42,841 bases of DNA from the IMG/VR virus record IMGVR_UViG_3300025093_000044, positions 1-42,841 of that record. One strand, 5' to 3'. Position 1 is the first letter of the stretch. Each line of letters opens with the position of its first letter. Below the pieces are notes generated by a model, which was not told where the DNA came from, made no database searches, and worked only from the letters and a program-made list of their open reading frames with translations. This stretch comes from a virus. Below are positions 14,142 to 21,716 of the stretch, one piece after another. A program made the translations under genes and the position numbers.

Positions 14142-16222
14142 GACTTACGCTGTTTTTATTGTTATTACCGATTTATGCGTTTGCTCAGCCTGGCTGGGTA
14201 AACGTATCTGTTTTTACAGACCAATATGGTAATGAAACTAATTGGGAGATATACGATCCCAACTTGCCAGCAGGTCCAGCCGTAGTAGCTGCATCGCCTG
14301 GTGGATACTTCGGCAACAATCTCTTCAACAGCATGGTGATTCTGCCTCCTGGCGATTACGAGTTCGTGATTTACGATTCGTTTGGAGACGGAATTTGTTG
14401 TGGTTTTGGTGAGGGCTGGTTCAGCCTGACCAACAACTGCGGACTGGACACGGCTGTGTACGACTTCGGAGGGTCTGAGCTCAACATTCCGTTTACGCTC
14501 GTGCCTTGTGAGCTGCCGATCCCTGGGTGTATGGATGAATCATCCAACAACTACAACCCATGGGCTACAGAGGATAACGGCACATGCAATGTAAGCGAAT
14601 GCCCAGAGGGTGAGGCGTTTGTATCCATGGAGCTGACGCTAGATAACTGGCCCAACGAGACTGGGTTTACGCTGGTTGACTTGGCTGTAGGTCAGTTCTA
14701 CGAGCAGGTGCTTCCAGGACAGTTTAACTTCGGTGATCAGCTAGCTACTTACACATATGACTTCTGTGTGTCGCTGGGCTTTGAGCTCATCCTAACAGAC
14801 ACATACGGTGATGGCCTGAACGGAAGCGCCACGGGTGGTGTTGCTGACGGAGGCGTAGTCATCACGGCATGCAATGACTCTGTTGTGTGGGAGCTTGAGG
14901 ACATCGCGTTTGCAGAGGGCGGCGGAACTGTGGCCTACTCAGGCGCCGTCTTTGTAGACCCTTGCCCTGTCGATCCTCCAGTAGTTGGCTGCATGGATGA
15001 CGATTACGTTGACTACAACCCAGACGCTACGGAGCCAGGAGACTGCATCACGCTTCACACTTGGGGGTGCATGGACACAACAGCCTTCAACTACGATGCT
15101 GATGCTACCATCTCCGACCTGAACAGCCCCTGTGTAACAACGATTACGCTTGAGGACGATGCTGGTGACGGATGGGGTAATTCACACGTAGGCATCAAGC
15201 AGGGGGACCTGCAATGGATTTTTACTGTGGGCCCAGGCGAGTTCTCCCAGTCGTGGGACTTGGTGCTGGACTCTGACGAAGAGGTGGACGTATACTACTT
15301 CGAGATCGGCAGCCCGCAACAGCCTCCACAAGAGACCGAGTTTCAGACGCTGCACAACTCTATTACTATAACCAACGAGGCTGGAGATACCCTGATGATC
15401 GAGGGGGACAATCCATTTTTTGATAACGGGCAGGGTGCTCTTCAGCCGTTCAGCGATCCAGAATGGAACGTGTACCACTTTACTCCGTACTGCGGAACTA
15501 GCTGTGTACCATACATTTACGGCTGCCTGGACGTAGATGCACAGAACTACAACGAGGAGGCAAATACAGATGACGAAAGCTGTTACTACGCAGCGGGGTG
15601 CACACAAGCTGGATACTTGGAGTACTACACTCAAGGCTACGAAGCAGACTTTGATGACGGTAGCTGCGAGGTTCTAGCGGTGTTCGGTTGCACCGACCCC
15701 GAAGCGCTCAACTACAATGAAGAAGCGAATGTTGACAACGAGAGCTGCGTCCCTGTGATCGTAGGATGCACAGACATCAACGCCTTCAACTACGACGAAG
15801 AGGCAAACACACCAGACAATGAGTCCTGCCTGTATGACGCTGGATGCGTAGGGGAACCAGGCGATCCATACTGGGCGAACGACGAGTGCTACATGTGGGT
15901 GATTGACGTTGACCCCTACTGCTGCGAGTCTGAGTGGGACGACACCTGTGTGAATCTGTACAGTTACTGTGAAGAAGGGACCGCGACAGACATTCCTTAC
16001 TTCGGTTCTGAAATCAAGGTGTTCCCAAACCCTGTGGCTAGAACCTTGAGTGTAAGGTCTAGCAATCCTGTAACCATCGAAGTTTACAATTCTGTCGGGG
16101 CGCTTGTCGTTCCCCAAACTACTGATAATGAAGTTGATATGTCTGGAATGCCAGTGGGGTTATATCAAGTTGTTATCAGGCATGACGGTAGATCCATCGT
16201 AAAAAACATATCTAAACAATGA
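14135..16222 (+). CDS. Secreted Cys-rich repeat protein with T9SS type A tail
   Basis: 695 aa. Residues 1-17 form a signal peptide (LTLFLLLLPIYAFA, cleavage before Gln18). About 20-125 and 335-455 are beta domains with DSFGDGICCGFGEGW- and DDAGDGWGNS-type Asp/Gly turns, probably Ca-binding. Seven Cys-bounded repeats of the form GCxDxxAxNYNxxAxxDxxSC start near 131, 285, 311, 463, 489, 518 and 544. The C-terminus has KVFPNPVARTLSV (628-640) and MPVGLYQVVI (672-681), the signature of the T9SS type A sorting domain. It should be exported through Sec, then secreted or surface-anchored by the host's type IX machinery. Host-like, more GC-rich coding sequence than its neighbours. Its ATG overlaps the upstream stop; its own end overlaps the next gene (ATGA). 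Confidence 0.85.
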   Translation: MVRLTLFLLLLPIYAFAQPGWVNVSVFTDQYGNETNWEIYDPNLPAGPAVVAASPGGYFGNNLFNSMVILPPGDYEFVIYDSFGDGICCGFGEGWFSLTNNCGLDTAVYDFGGSELNIPFTLVPCELPIPGCMDESSNNYNPWATEDNGTCNVSECPEGEAFVSMELTLDNWPNETGFTLVDLAVGQFYEQVLPGQFNFGDQLATYTYDFCVSLGFELILTDTYGDGLNGSATGGVADGGVVITACNDSVVWELEDIAFAEGGGTVAYSGAVFVDPCPVDPPVVGCMDDDYVDYNPDATEPGDCITLHTWGCMDTTAFNYDADATISDLNSPCVTTITLEDDAGDGWGNSHVGIKQGDLQWIFTVGPGEFSQSWDLVLDSDEEVDVYYFEIGSPQQPPQETEFQTLHNSITITNEAGDTLMIEGDNPFFDNGQGALQPFSDPEWNVYHFTPYCGTSCVPYIYGCLDVDAQNYNEEANTDDESCYYAAGCTQAGYLEYYTQGYEADFDDGSCEVLAVFGCTDPEALNYNEEANVDNESCVPVIVGCTDINAFNYDEEANTPDNESCLYDAGCVGEPGDPYWANDECYMWVIDVDPYCCESEWDDTCVNLYSYCEEGTATDIPYFGSEIKVFPNPVARTLSVRSSNPVTIEVYNSVGALVVPQTTDNEVDMSGMPVGLYQVVIRHDGRSIVKNISKQ

Positions 16223-17454
16223 GACACTTAGCTCTCGCACTGGCTCTAATTTCTACCGCAGCCTCTGCTCAGCCAGACCTGATCGTTCAGGACTTGTATA
16301 CCGACAGCCTATGTCTTGGTCCCAACCCTTATTTTTCTGTACACTTCACGATTACGAATATCGGTGACGAAACGTGCGAGTACTTCTGTTACGAGAAAAA
16401 CGGACTTGAGGTGTGTCCTGACACAACCTTGTTCGACATGTCGCTAGACCCCAATGAATCTAGGTATTACTACTTGGGATGGTTGAACTACGACGGGTTC
16501 GGTGAGCCATACACAATTGAGGTTGTCAATGCTGTAGGTGAGGTTAACACACTGAACAACTCCGCAACAATGATCGTCCCAGACGAGCACATTTGTGAAG
16601 AGATGCTCAGCGTTGATCTTGCGATTGACACCGTTCTTTACAACACAGGCTGCGACGAATACGGTCCATATTTGGCGCCGAGCATATACATGACCAACCT
16701 TGGGACAGACGATATCACAGAGCTATGTATTAAGTTTCAAGTGCTGGGTCAAACCAATGACACGGTTTGTTTTACTGGTCAGAGCTATCTCCCGCTTGAG
16801 TCTGGGGACAGCGCAGTGCAGTTCTGGCCCAGGATTTATGTGGATGGGGTATTGAGCCTGCATCTGCTAGATGTAAACGGACCATCACCTTTCTCCTGGT
16901 TGGACTTCGGTATAGATGAGTGGACATACAACAACACGTATGTAGAGGTATTGCCCACCCTGTCCAGCTCATGGTGTATCTCTGGATGCACAGACGAGAC
17001 GGCATGTAACTACGCAGTGGAAGCCGCATTGGATGACGGGGGATGTGAGTACCCAGAGTTGTACTACGACTGCGACGGGGAGTGCGAATACGATACAGAC
17101 CAGGACGGAATCTGTGACCAGCTTGAGATACCTGGTTGCACAGATCCGCTGGCAGACAACTATAACGAAGAAGCCACTGACGACGATGGTACTTGTGAGT
17201 ACACGACAAACTTTGTCACAGAAGTGTACAGCGTAAATGACCTAAACGTATACCCCAACCCATTCGATGACGTGATCTACGTATCCACTCTCCCTGGCTC
17301 CTTGTGTAGAGTGAGAGACCTGAACGGAAAGGTTGTAATCGAGAGAACTTCTTCAGCCGTCATCGGCATGCACTCCTTGGAGAACGGCGTGTACTTGGTT
17401 GACTGGATGGTAGAGGGTAAGGTTATCCTGACTAAAAAGATTTTGAAGAGATGA
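16219..17454 (+). CDS. Second secreted T9SS-sorted protein
   Basis: 411 aa. Signal peptide 1-17 (ALALALISTAASA, cleavage before Gln18). Residues about 19-245 form two CARDB-like beta domains (DLIVQDL... FTITNIGDETC; SVDLAIDTVL... YMTNLGTDDI). Two GCTDxxAxNY repeats lie at 256-276 and 306-326, separated by DCDGECEYDTDQDGICDQ, a calcium-binding thrombospondin-3-like run. The tail NVYPNPFDDVIYVS (343-356), then ENGVYLVDW and KKILKR, is a T9SS type A sorting domain. It is coupled by ATGA overlaps at both ends to the other T9SS protein and to the beta-barrel gene, implying matched production of all three. Confidence 0.83.
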   Translation: MRHLALALALISTAASAQPDLIVQDLYTDSLCLGPNPYFSVHFTITNIGDETCEYFCYEKNGLEVCPDTTLFDMSLDPNESRYYYLGWLNYDGFGEPYTIEVVNAVGEVNTLNNSATMIVPDEHICEEMLSVDLAIDTVLYNTGCDEYGPYLAPSIYMTNLGTDDITELCIKFQVLGQTNDTVCFTGQSYLPLESGDSAVQFWPRIYVDGVLSLHLLDVNGPSPFSWLDFGIDEWTYNNTYVEVLPTLSSSWCISGCTDETACNYAVEAALDDGGCEYPELYYDCDGECEYDTDQDGICDQLEIPGCTDPLADNYNEEATDDDGTCEYTTNFVTEVYSVNDLNVYPNPFDDVIYVSTLPGSLCRVRDLNGKVVIERTSSAVIGMHSLENGVYLVDWMVEGKVILTKKILKR

Positions 17455-18491
17455 GGTTGATTCTTGCTTTGGTTTTCATGATGTTCAGCTTTACTGCTGA
17501 AGCTCAGTTCTTGAAAAAGACATTTAAGTTCGCTACGTTCTACACAGCTTTCAGCGGAAACAACTCCGTGTCTGACGTAGATGTATACTCCGTAGCTAAT
17601 GGACCATTGCAAGTAGACGTCATTGAGACTCCCTTCGACTACTCGCTCACAGCAGGCGTAAGAAAGATTGCCAGGTTCTCATACGAGAATAGAGCCAACA
17701 ACTTCTACAGCGGCAATGAGCAGTCATACAGCGATGCTGCCACCATCGGAAAAGTCAAGGGCTTTGAGTTCCTGTTCCAAGGATCGTACCAAAGACAGCA
17801 GGGGGTGCAGTTCCTGAACCAAGACCACTTCCTGAGATACGTAGCCAAGAACTGGATTGCCAAAGTAGAGTACTTGCAGGACGGATTCGCAGACGTCAGC
17901 TACTTCGAGGGCTCGCAGAGAGGCAGGCTGAACCTAGGCAAGAAGCTTTCGCTCAACCTCGGCGTAGTGCAAAGGCTGTCCGAGCCATACGGGTACAACC
18001 CGCTCGCAGACTGGACGCTATCAAACAACAGCATTCACTACACACAGCTGGCTATCGAAGAAGGCTACAGCGTAGACTTTGATTCTGGCGAGTTCTTGAA
18101 CCCTGACGGCGATGTAGTTGCAGAGAACGTACAGGTATGGGAGTCTGTGGTAATACCACAAGTTTTGAGCGACTACACAGCTCGTAAACGAAACGAACTG
18201 CCCAGCCAGTGGAACTACTCCCTGATCGCAGGCTTTGACTTCTATCACTTTACGCAGGACTTCTGGCTTCACAGCTGGGCCAACGTATTGCCATATCACT
18301 TGGAATCAGACAGCGAATACTCTTATCAAAACTTCCTGGATGGCGACCAGTGGATTGACTACTCAGGCGGGTTGATATTCGGATGGAAATTAAACAAGAG
18401 CCTGGGGATGTTCCTCGAAGGCAGATACCATAAGTACTGGAACAGGGAATGGCACAACTTCTCTGTCGGTGTGAACTACGTAATTATTTGA
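17451..18491 (+). CDS. Predicted outer-membrane beta-barrel protein
   Basis: 346 aa. Signal peptide 1-18 (LILALVFMMFSFTAEA, cleavage before Gln19). The rest alternates amphipathic, aromatic-rich strands with polar turns (GFEFLFQGSYQRQ, LSLNLGVVQRLSE, WNYSLIAGFDFYHFTQDFW, GGLIFGWKLNKS, GMFLEGRYHKY). It ends HNFSVGVNYVII, a C-terminal strand typical of outer-membrane barrels. It lacks the QDPQFTQY-type start of PorP/SprF proteins, so it is not an obvious member of that T9SS-linked family. Co-translation with two T9SS cargo genes suggests a surface partner or anchor; receptor masking or exclusion is also possible. Confidence 0.7.
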   Translation: MRLILALVFMMFSFTAEAQFLKKTFKFATFYTAFSGNNSVSDVDVYSVANGPLQVDVIETPFDYSLTAGVRKIARFSYENRANNFYSGNEQSYSDAATIGKVKGFEFLFQGSYQRQQGVQFLNQDHFLRYVAKNWIAKVEYLQDGFADVSYFEGSQRGRLNLGKKLSLNLGVVQRLSEPYGYNPLADWTLSNNSIHYTQLAIEEGYSVDFDSGEFLNPDGDVVAENVQVWESVVIPQVLSDYTARKRNELPSQWNYSLIAGFDFYHFTQDFWLHSWANVLPYHLESDSEYSYQNFLDGDQWIDYSGGLIFGWKLNKSLGMFLEGRYHKYWNREWHNFSVGVNYVII

Positions 18492-18492
18492 T

Positions 18493-18777
18493 ATGGCAAA
18501 AGAACTGAACGAGGATACTGGATTTCACGTAAGCATCAAAACGCTTGCAGGGATTGGCGCTGGCATGGCAGCCGTGATCAGCATGTGGTTCGTATTACAG
18601 GCGGACATTGCAGAAGCGAAGGAGTTGCCTGTGCCACCAGACCCAGAGATCACCCGCATGGAATTTGACATGAAAGACCAACTCATTCGACAAACGATTA
18701 TGTCCACGCAAGAAGACGTGACCGAGATCAAGGAGGACATGAAGCGTATCGAAGAGAAAATAGATAAACTACGATGA
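18493..18777 (+). CDS. One-TM coiled-coil protein, holin/lysis candidate
   Basis: 94 aa. A short polar N-terminus is followed by one hydrophobic segment (about 17-36, LAGIGAGMAAVISMWFVLQ), a Pro-rich hinge (ELPVPPDPE) and a charged coiled coil (about 57-94, ending IKEDMKRIEEKIDKLR). A single membrane span with a coiled coil fits small phage membrane proteins such as pinholins, holin-like proteins or tethers. It could be the partner of the M15 endolysin, although the two genes are 16 kb apart. It lies 1 nt after the beta-barrel gene and may instead belong to the envelope cassette. Confidence 0.6.
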   Translation: MAKELNEDTGFHVSIKTLAGIGAGMAAVISMWFVLQADIAEAKELPVPPDPEITRMEFDMKDQLIRQTIMSTQEDVTEIKEDMKRIEEKIDKLR

Positions 18778-18780
18778 AGA

Positions 18781-19146
18781 ATGAAAACTCTTGCAACTGT
18801 ATTATTTGCCTTATTGTCGGCCACTGCGTTTGTGGCTGTTGTAACGGCTGAGGAATCAGACGTCTGTGAGTCAGGAATTTGCGTGGTAGAATTCAACGCA
18901 GCTTTCAACGCACAGAATAGTGTGGATTGGATCGACAAGCTTAGCGACTGTCAGTTTGCTAGGGTTGATATCCTTGAGCGCCCCGATATGCAGAAGGAGC
19001 ACAGCATAGTTGTTGTTCCTACTGTTATTATATTTAACGAAGGAAAAGAAGAAAAAAGATTTCAAGCTAACATCATGATGTCTTTAGATGCAACTAAGAA
19101 AGACGTTCAGGGTGCTATAGATGAAATCATAATGAGCTCGTTCTGA
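18781..19146 (+). CDS. Exported thioredoxin-fold protein lacking CxxC
   Basis: 121 aa. Signal peptide 1-23 (FALLSATAFVAVVTA, cleavage near Glu24). The thioredoxin fold is indicated by the strand CVVEFNAAFN, the central ARVDILERPDM, and the cis-Pro strand VVVPTVIIFNEGKEEKRFQA (Pro80), then a final helix. At the active-site position, where thioredoxins read WCGPC, this protein has Asn43-Ala-Gln-Asn46, so both redox cysteines are replaced. Cys29, Cys34 and Cys57 remain, but outside the active site. Classical disulfide exchange is unlikely; a binding or chaperone-like periplasmic role is possible. It directly follows the envelope genes, whose Cys-rich T9SS products would need disulfides. Confidence 0.7.
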   Translation: MKTLATVLFALLSATAFVAVVTAEESDVCESGICVVEFNAAFNAQNSVDWIDKLSDCQFARVDILERPDMQKEHSIVVVPTVIIFNEGKEEKRFQANIMMSLDATKKDVQGAIDEIIMSSF

Positions 19147-19340
19147 TGAAAACTATGAGATATAAAAAAGGTGGTAAATTTACCATCACTAATAAAAAGA
19201 TGTCTATTGACCCACCCAAAGGTTTTCACTGGATGGAAGAAAGCGGAAGATATTATTTGATGAAAGGTGATTACGTACCACACCCTGGTGCTGTAAAGAA
19301 AGCTACGTTCAAGATGGCTGACCACCCAAAGAAGAAGTGA
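19146..19340 (+). CDS. Small basic protein (PPKGFHWM motif)
   Basis: 64 aa. RYKKGGKFTITNKK, then DPPKGFHWMEESGRYYLMKG and DYVPHPGAVKKATFKM. A short beta-hairpin with a Lys-rich N-terminus carrying a KKGGK element. No function is recognised. It is overlapped by one base at each end (TGATG), so it belongs to the same translational chain as its neighbours. It is the first of four consecutive Lys-rich small proteins. Confidence 0.6.
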   Translation: MKTMRYKKGGKFTITNKKMSIDPPKGFHWMEESGRYYLMKGDYVPHPGAVKKATFKMADHPKKK

Positions 19341-19861
19341 TGGCAAAGAATCCAGCACAGCAAGCAGCGATTGCTATCGCCATGAAGAAGGCGGGTAAGA
19401 AACCTAAGTCTATGGAAAAAGGAGGCAGAACTAAGAAGATTAAGCCTATTAAAATGAGCGCAAATGTAGACTTTGACAACAAAGATTACGTTGATTTTGA
19501 TATGCCTAGAGATCAGGCAAGAAAAGCTTTTGCTCGCGTTTTAAATAGAGATGCTGGCCGAGACGCTTTAGATGTAAAGGGATTTAATGAAACACGAAAC
19601 TTTGAGATACGAAATCTACCAGGGGGTGGAACTAGATTTTTTCTTTCTAGTCTTGCTCCATCAGCAAAAAAGGGGATGAAGTTCAACCCGAAGTATACTC
19701 GTGGCAGCGCTGACGTGGGCAAAAGAAAGAAGCTGATGTCACAGATTAGCGAGATATACAAAAAGCACAGAGGTACAAAAGCCAAAAGAAAAAAGAAAGG
19801 CTTTCCCCCTGCTGTAGCCGCAAGGCTCAAAAGGCTCATGGCGCAAAGAGATAAGATATAA
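19340..19861 (+). CDS. Lys-rich virion or DNA-associated protein
   Basis: 173 aa. The N-terminus, AKNPAQQAAIAIAMKKAGKK, is an amphipathic basic helix followed by MEKGGRTKK. The middle (about 40-120) looks like a folded domain (DFDNKDYVDFDMPRDQARKA; NFEIRNLPGGGTRFFLSSL). The C-terminal 60 residues are again Lys/Arg-rich helices (KAKRKKKGFPPAVAARLKRL). The charge pattern fits DNA condensation or binding inside the head. The ATG at 19340 overlaps the preceding stop; the GTG at 19337 is less likely. Confidence 0.55.
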   Translation: MAKNPAQQAAIAIAMKKAGKKPKSMEKGGRTKKIKPIKMSANVDFDNKDYVDFDMPRDQARKAFARVLNRDAGRDALDVKGFNETRNFEIRNLPGGGTRFFLSSLAPSAKKGMKFNPKYTRGSADVGKRKKLMSQISEIYKKHRGTKAKRKKKGFPPAVAARLKRLMAQRDKI

Positions 19862-19880
19862 ACTTTTAAAAAATAAAACT

Positions 19881-20111
19881 ATGGATCACGGTAAGAAAAA
19901 AATGATGATGGGCGGGAAGATGAAGGTCAAGAAGATGCCAGGCGGTGGCATGATGAAAAAAGAAATGCCCATGATGAAGCACGGTGGCAAGCACAAAATG
20001 CCTATGTACGTATACGGCGGCAAAGTATTCAAAGACGGAGGCAGCTTGATGGGGGCTTTGTTGAAAGACCCAGCGCAAAGAGCTAAAGCCAAAAAGATGC
20101 TCGGAATGTAA
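19881..20111 (+). CDS. Met/Lys/Gly-rich low-complexity small protein
   Basis: 76 aa: Met-Lys-Gly-rich low complexity (MMMGGKMKVKKMPGGGMMKK) followed by a better ordered end, YVYGGKVFKDGGSLMGALLK, then DPAQRAKAKKMLGM. The ordered tail looks like the conserved part. It shares a GGKV....GG element with the 346-aa protein encoded at 35661. High methionine and lysine with Gly spacers suggests a flexible virion-internal peptide. The stop overlaps the next ATG by one base. Confidence 0.55.
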   Translation: MDHGKKKMMMGGKMKVKKMPGGGMMKKEMPMMKHGGKHKMPMYVYGGKVFKDGGSLMGALLKDPAQRAKAKKMLGM

Positions 20112-20326
20112 TGAAAGTCAAGAAGCTAAAAAAAGGTGGGATGGCTGGCCTTAGCGCTGCACAAAAAGAAGTGTATCGCAGAGGTCTTGCTGCCTATATG
20201 TCTTCTGGCAATAGGCCGAAAGTATCTCAACACGCTTGGGCCATGGCTAGAGTGAAAAGTGACTTTGGAAAAAGAGAGGCTGCTAAGATTAGAGCGGGAA
20301 AGGGTAAAAAGAAGAAGAAAAAATAA
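20111..20326 (+). CDS. Small basic protein (QHAWAMARV motif)
   Basis: 71 aa. A Lys-rich N-terminus KVKKLKKGGMAG is followed by a helical core, AAQKEVYRRGLAAYMSSGNR, then VSQHAWAMARVKSDFG and an all-lysine end (GKKKKKK). The core resembles a small conserved phage helical domain of unknown function. It is the last gene before the head promoter at 20331. Confidence 0.6.
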   Translation: MKVKKLKKGGMAGLSAAQKEVYRRGLAAYMSSGNRPKVSQHAWAMARVKSDFGKREAAKIRAGKGKKKKKK

Positions 20327-20328
20327 TC

Positions 20329-20350
20329 GTTATATTTGCATTCATATAAC
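20329..20350 (+). promoter_or_regulatory. -7 box inside a perfect inverted repeat before head genes
   Basis: TATATTTG (20331-20338), preceded by TCGT, lies within GTTATAT (20329-20335) - TTGCATTC - ATATAAC (20344-20350), a perfect 7-bp inverted repeat with an 8-nt spacer. The repeat covers the -7 box and the probable start point, so it could be an operator or a 5' mRNA hairpin. ATG of the first head-region gene is at 20359. No TTG at -33. Confidence 0.55.
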
Positions 20351-20358
20351 TAATAATT

Positions 20359-20778
20359 ATGGCTACAACAACTGCAACAATTACACTTTCGAGCGCTGAC
20401 CTCACTGGTGACGCTCTTGCGCTGTCAACTACAGCGACACTCACCAAGGCGGGAACGCTTACTGGTTTAGATCAGACTACAGGTGTAGGTAGAAAAACAA
20501 CTACTTCTACTTCGCTGTACAACTTATTTGACGGTACCGACTACACCGCTGCAAGGGCTCACAAGCTTTACATCAAGAACACTAGCACTGTAGCTACAGA
20601 GTTCGCTACAATTTCTATTGGCGATTCTGGTGGTACTCCAGAAGAAATCGGAAGACTGTATGCAGGGGATTGGATGTTTATCCCTTGGTCTGCGCACGAT
20701 GCAGCGAATGACATTTGCATCACACCCAGTGTGAGTACAGCGTTTACTATTGAGTACGCACTGATTTTTGAAGCATAA
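20359..20778 (+). CDS. Beta-rich virion protein, decoration-type candidate
   Basis: 139 aa, Thr/Ala/Ser-rich. Motifs: TTTATITLSSADLTGDALAL, then RAHKLYIKNTSTVATEFATI, RLYAGDWMFIPW and FTIEYALIFEA. It looks like an antiparallel beta-sandwich and lacks Cys. It resembles the products at 1011 and 20778 in its YIKN segment followed by a Gly-aromatic turn. Because it opens the operon that holds scaffold and major capsid genes, a capsid decoration or head-fibre role is the best guess. Confidence 0.6.
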   Translation: MATTTATITLSSADLTGDALALSTTATLTKAGTLTGLDQTTGVGRKTTTSTSLYNLFDGTDYTAARAHKLYIKNTSTVATEFATISIGDSGGTPEEIGRLYAGDWMFIPWSAHDAANDICITPSVSTAFTIEYALIFEA

Positions 20779-21185
20779 TGGCAACAGTAACAGCAGCTCT
20801 TAGCATAAACAGCGCTGATGTCCTGACAAGCAATTTAGCCTTGACGGTCAACTCAGTTATTAGCTGTGACTCTGGCAGTTTGATCAGGGCAAAAGTAAAA
20901 GGTACAGCTGCTGATACTGACGATAAGCTATTGTATAAGGCTAATCAGAAAAATGACAGAGCCTATCTGTTTATCAGAAATCTAGAAACAGAGCTGGAGA
21001 ACTACATCTACGTTAGGAACGAAACAGAAGCTAACACCGCGCTTGTAGCCAAAATTGGCGGTGGAGAGTTTGCTTTTATTCCTATTGCTCCAGATAAAAC
21101 ATACGAAGCTATCGCCACAAGGGTTGACTCAATCATTGAGTACGGCGTCTTTGGTAACGACAACTCAGCAGTTCAACTCGGATAA
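20778..21185 (+). CDS. Beta-rich virion protein, paralogue-like
   Basis: 135 aa. The start ATG overlaps the previous stop (TAATG). ATVTAALSINSADVLTSNLA parallels the opening of its upstream neighbour, and DRAYLFIRNLETELENYIYV plus GGEFAFIPIAP parallel its YIKN...FIPW section. The two may be an old tandem duplication, perhaps forming a hetero-oligomeric capsid ornament. No catalytic motif. The ending HNNSAVQLG-like tail (DNSAVQLG) is unstructured. Confidence 0.6.
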   Translation: MATVTAALSINSADVLTSNLALTVNSVISCDSGSLIRAKVKGTAADTDDKLLYKANQKNDRAYLFIRNLETELENYIYVRNETEANTALVAKIGGGEFAFIPIAPDKTYEAIATRVDSIIEYGVFGNDNSAVQLG

Positions 21186-21195
21186 TAAATAAGAC

Positions 21196-21696
21196 ATGGC
21201 ATACAAATCAGTAACTGTAACTCCAAGTATTGCGGCAGAGCAATTTGTACAGGGGGACGTTCTTTTTAATCCCACTGAATTAAAACTTCCTAATCGGGGT
21301 GCTAAATTAACATCTTTGTTTGTTGTTGATACTGAAAATCAGCTTAATAACGAAACGCTGTCTATTTATTTTTTTCAAAAAAACACAAACAACTTAGGTA
21401 CGGCAAATGCAACAGCTGACATAAGCATTGCTAACTTTAGGGCGAATCAATTTATCGGGGTCGTAGTTATGAGTGGTTCATCTCCTGGAAATCAATTAGA
21501 TAACTTGAATGTTAGATTTACAGATAGGTATTATGATGAAGATGATCCAAGTCCAACAGGAGGTTTAGAGCTACCTTTAAACAGTATTGAATCTGGAAAT
21601 GCCATTTATTTTAGCGCTGTAATCTCCGTTGCTTCTACAACCCCAAATTTTACCGCCGCAGACAGTGTTGATTTTGTCTTCGGCTTTGAATACTAA
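21196..21696 (+). CDS. Head-region structural protein, unknown role
   Basis: 166 aa, beta-rich: YKSVTVTPSIAAEQFVQGDV, then GAKLTSLFVVDTENQ, TLSIYFFQKNTNNLG, ISIANFRANQFIGVVVMSG and VDFVFGFEY at the end. The strand order with an internal hydrophobic FIGVVVM suggests a jelly-roll or sandwich fold. The coding sequence is noticeably more A/T-rich than its neighbours. Its place between decoration-type genes and the scaffold supports a capsid or head-fibre role; not recognised further. Confidence 0.55.
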   Translation: MAYKSVTVTPSIAAEQFVQGDVLFNPTELKLPNRGAKLTSLFVVDTENQLNNETLSIYFFQKNTNNLGTANATADISIANFRANQFIGVVVMSGSSPGNQLDNLNVRFTDRYYDEDDPSPTGGLELPLNSIESGNAIYFSAVISVASTTPNFTAADSVDFVFGFEY

Positions 21697-21716
21697 TACA
21701 CACTTAATTAAATAAA

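Noticed and set aside
15182-16117. Two ~150-codon minus-strand frames in the T9SS region
   Set aside because: They are mirror frames of the GC-richer T9SS gene with Val/Arg-rich products and no promoter.
17451-18491. PorP/SprF identity for the beta-barrel protein
   Set aside because: It has the right size and a signal peptide, but the typical QDPQFTQYMFN-like N-terminal motif of PorP/SprF is absent.
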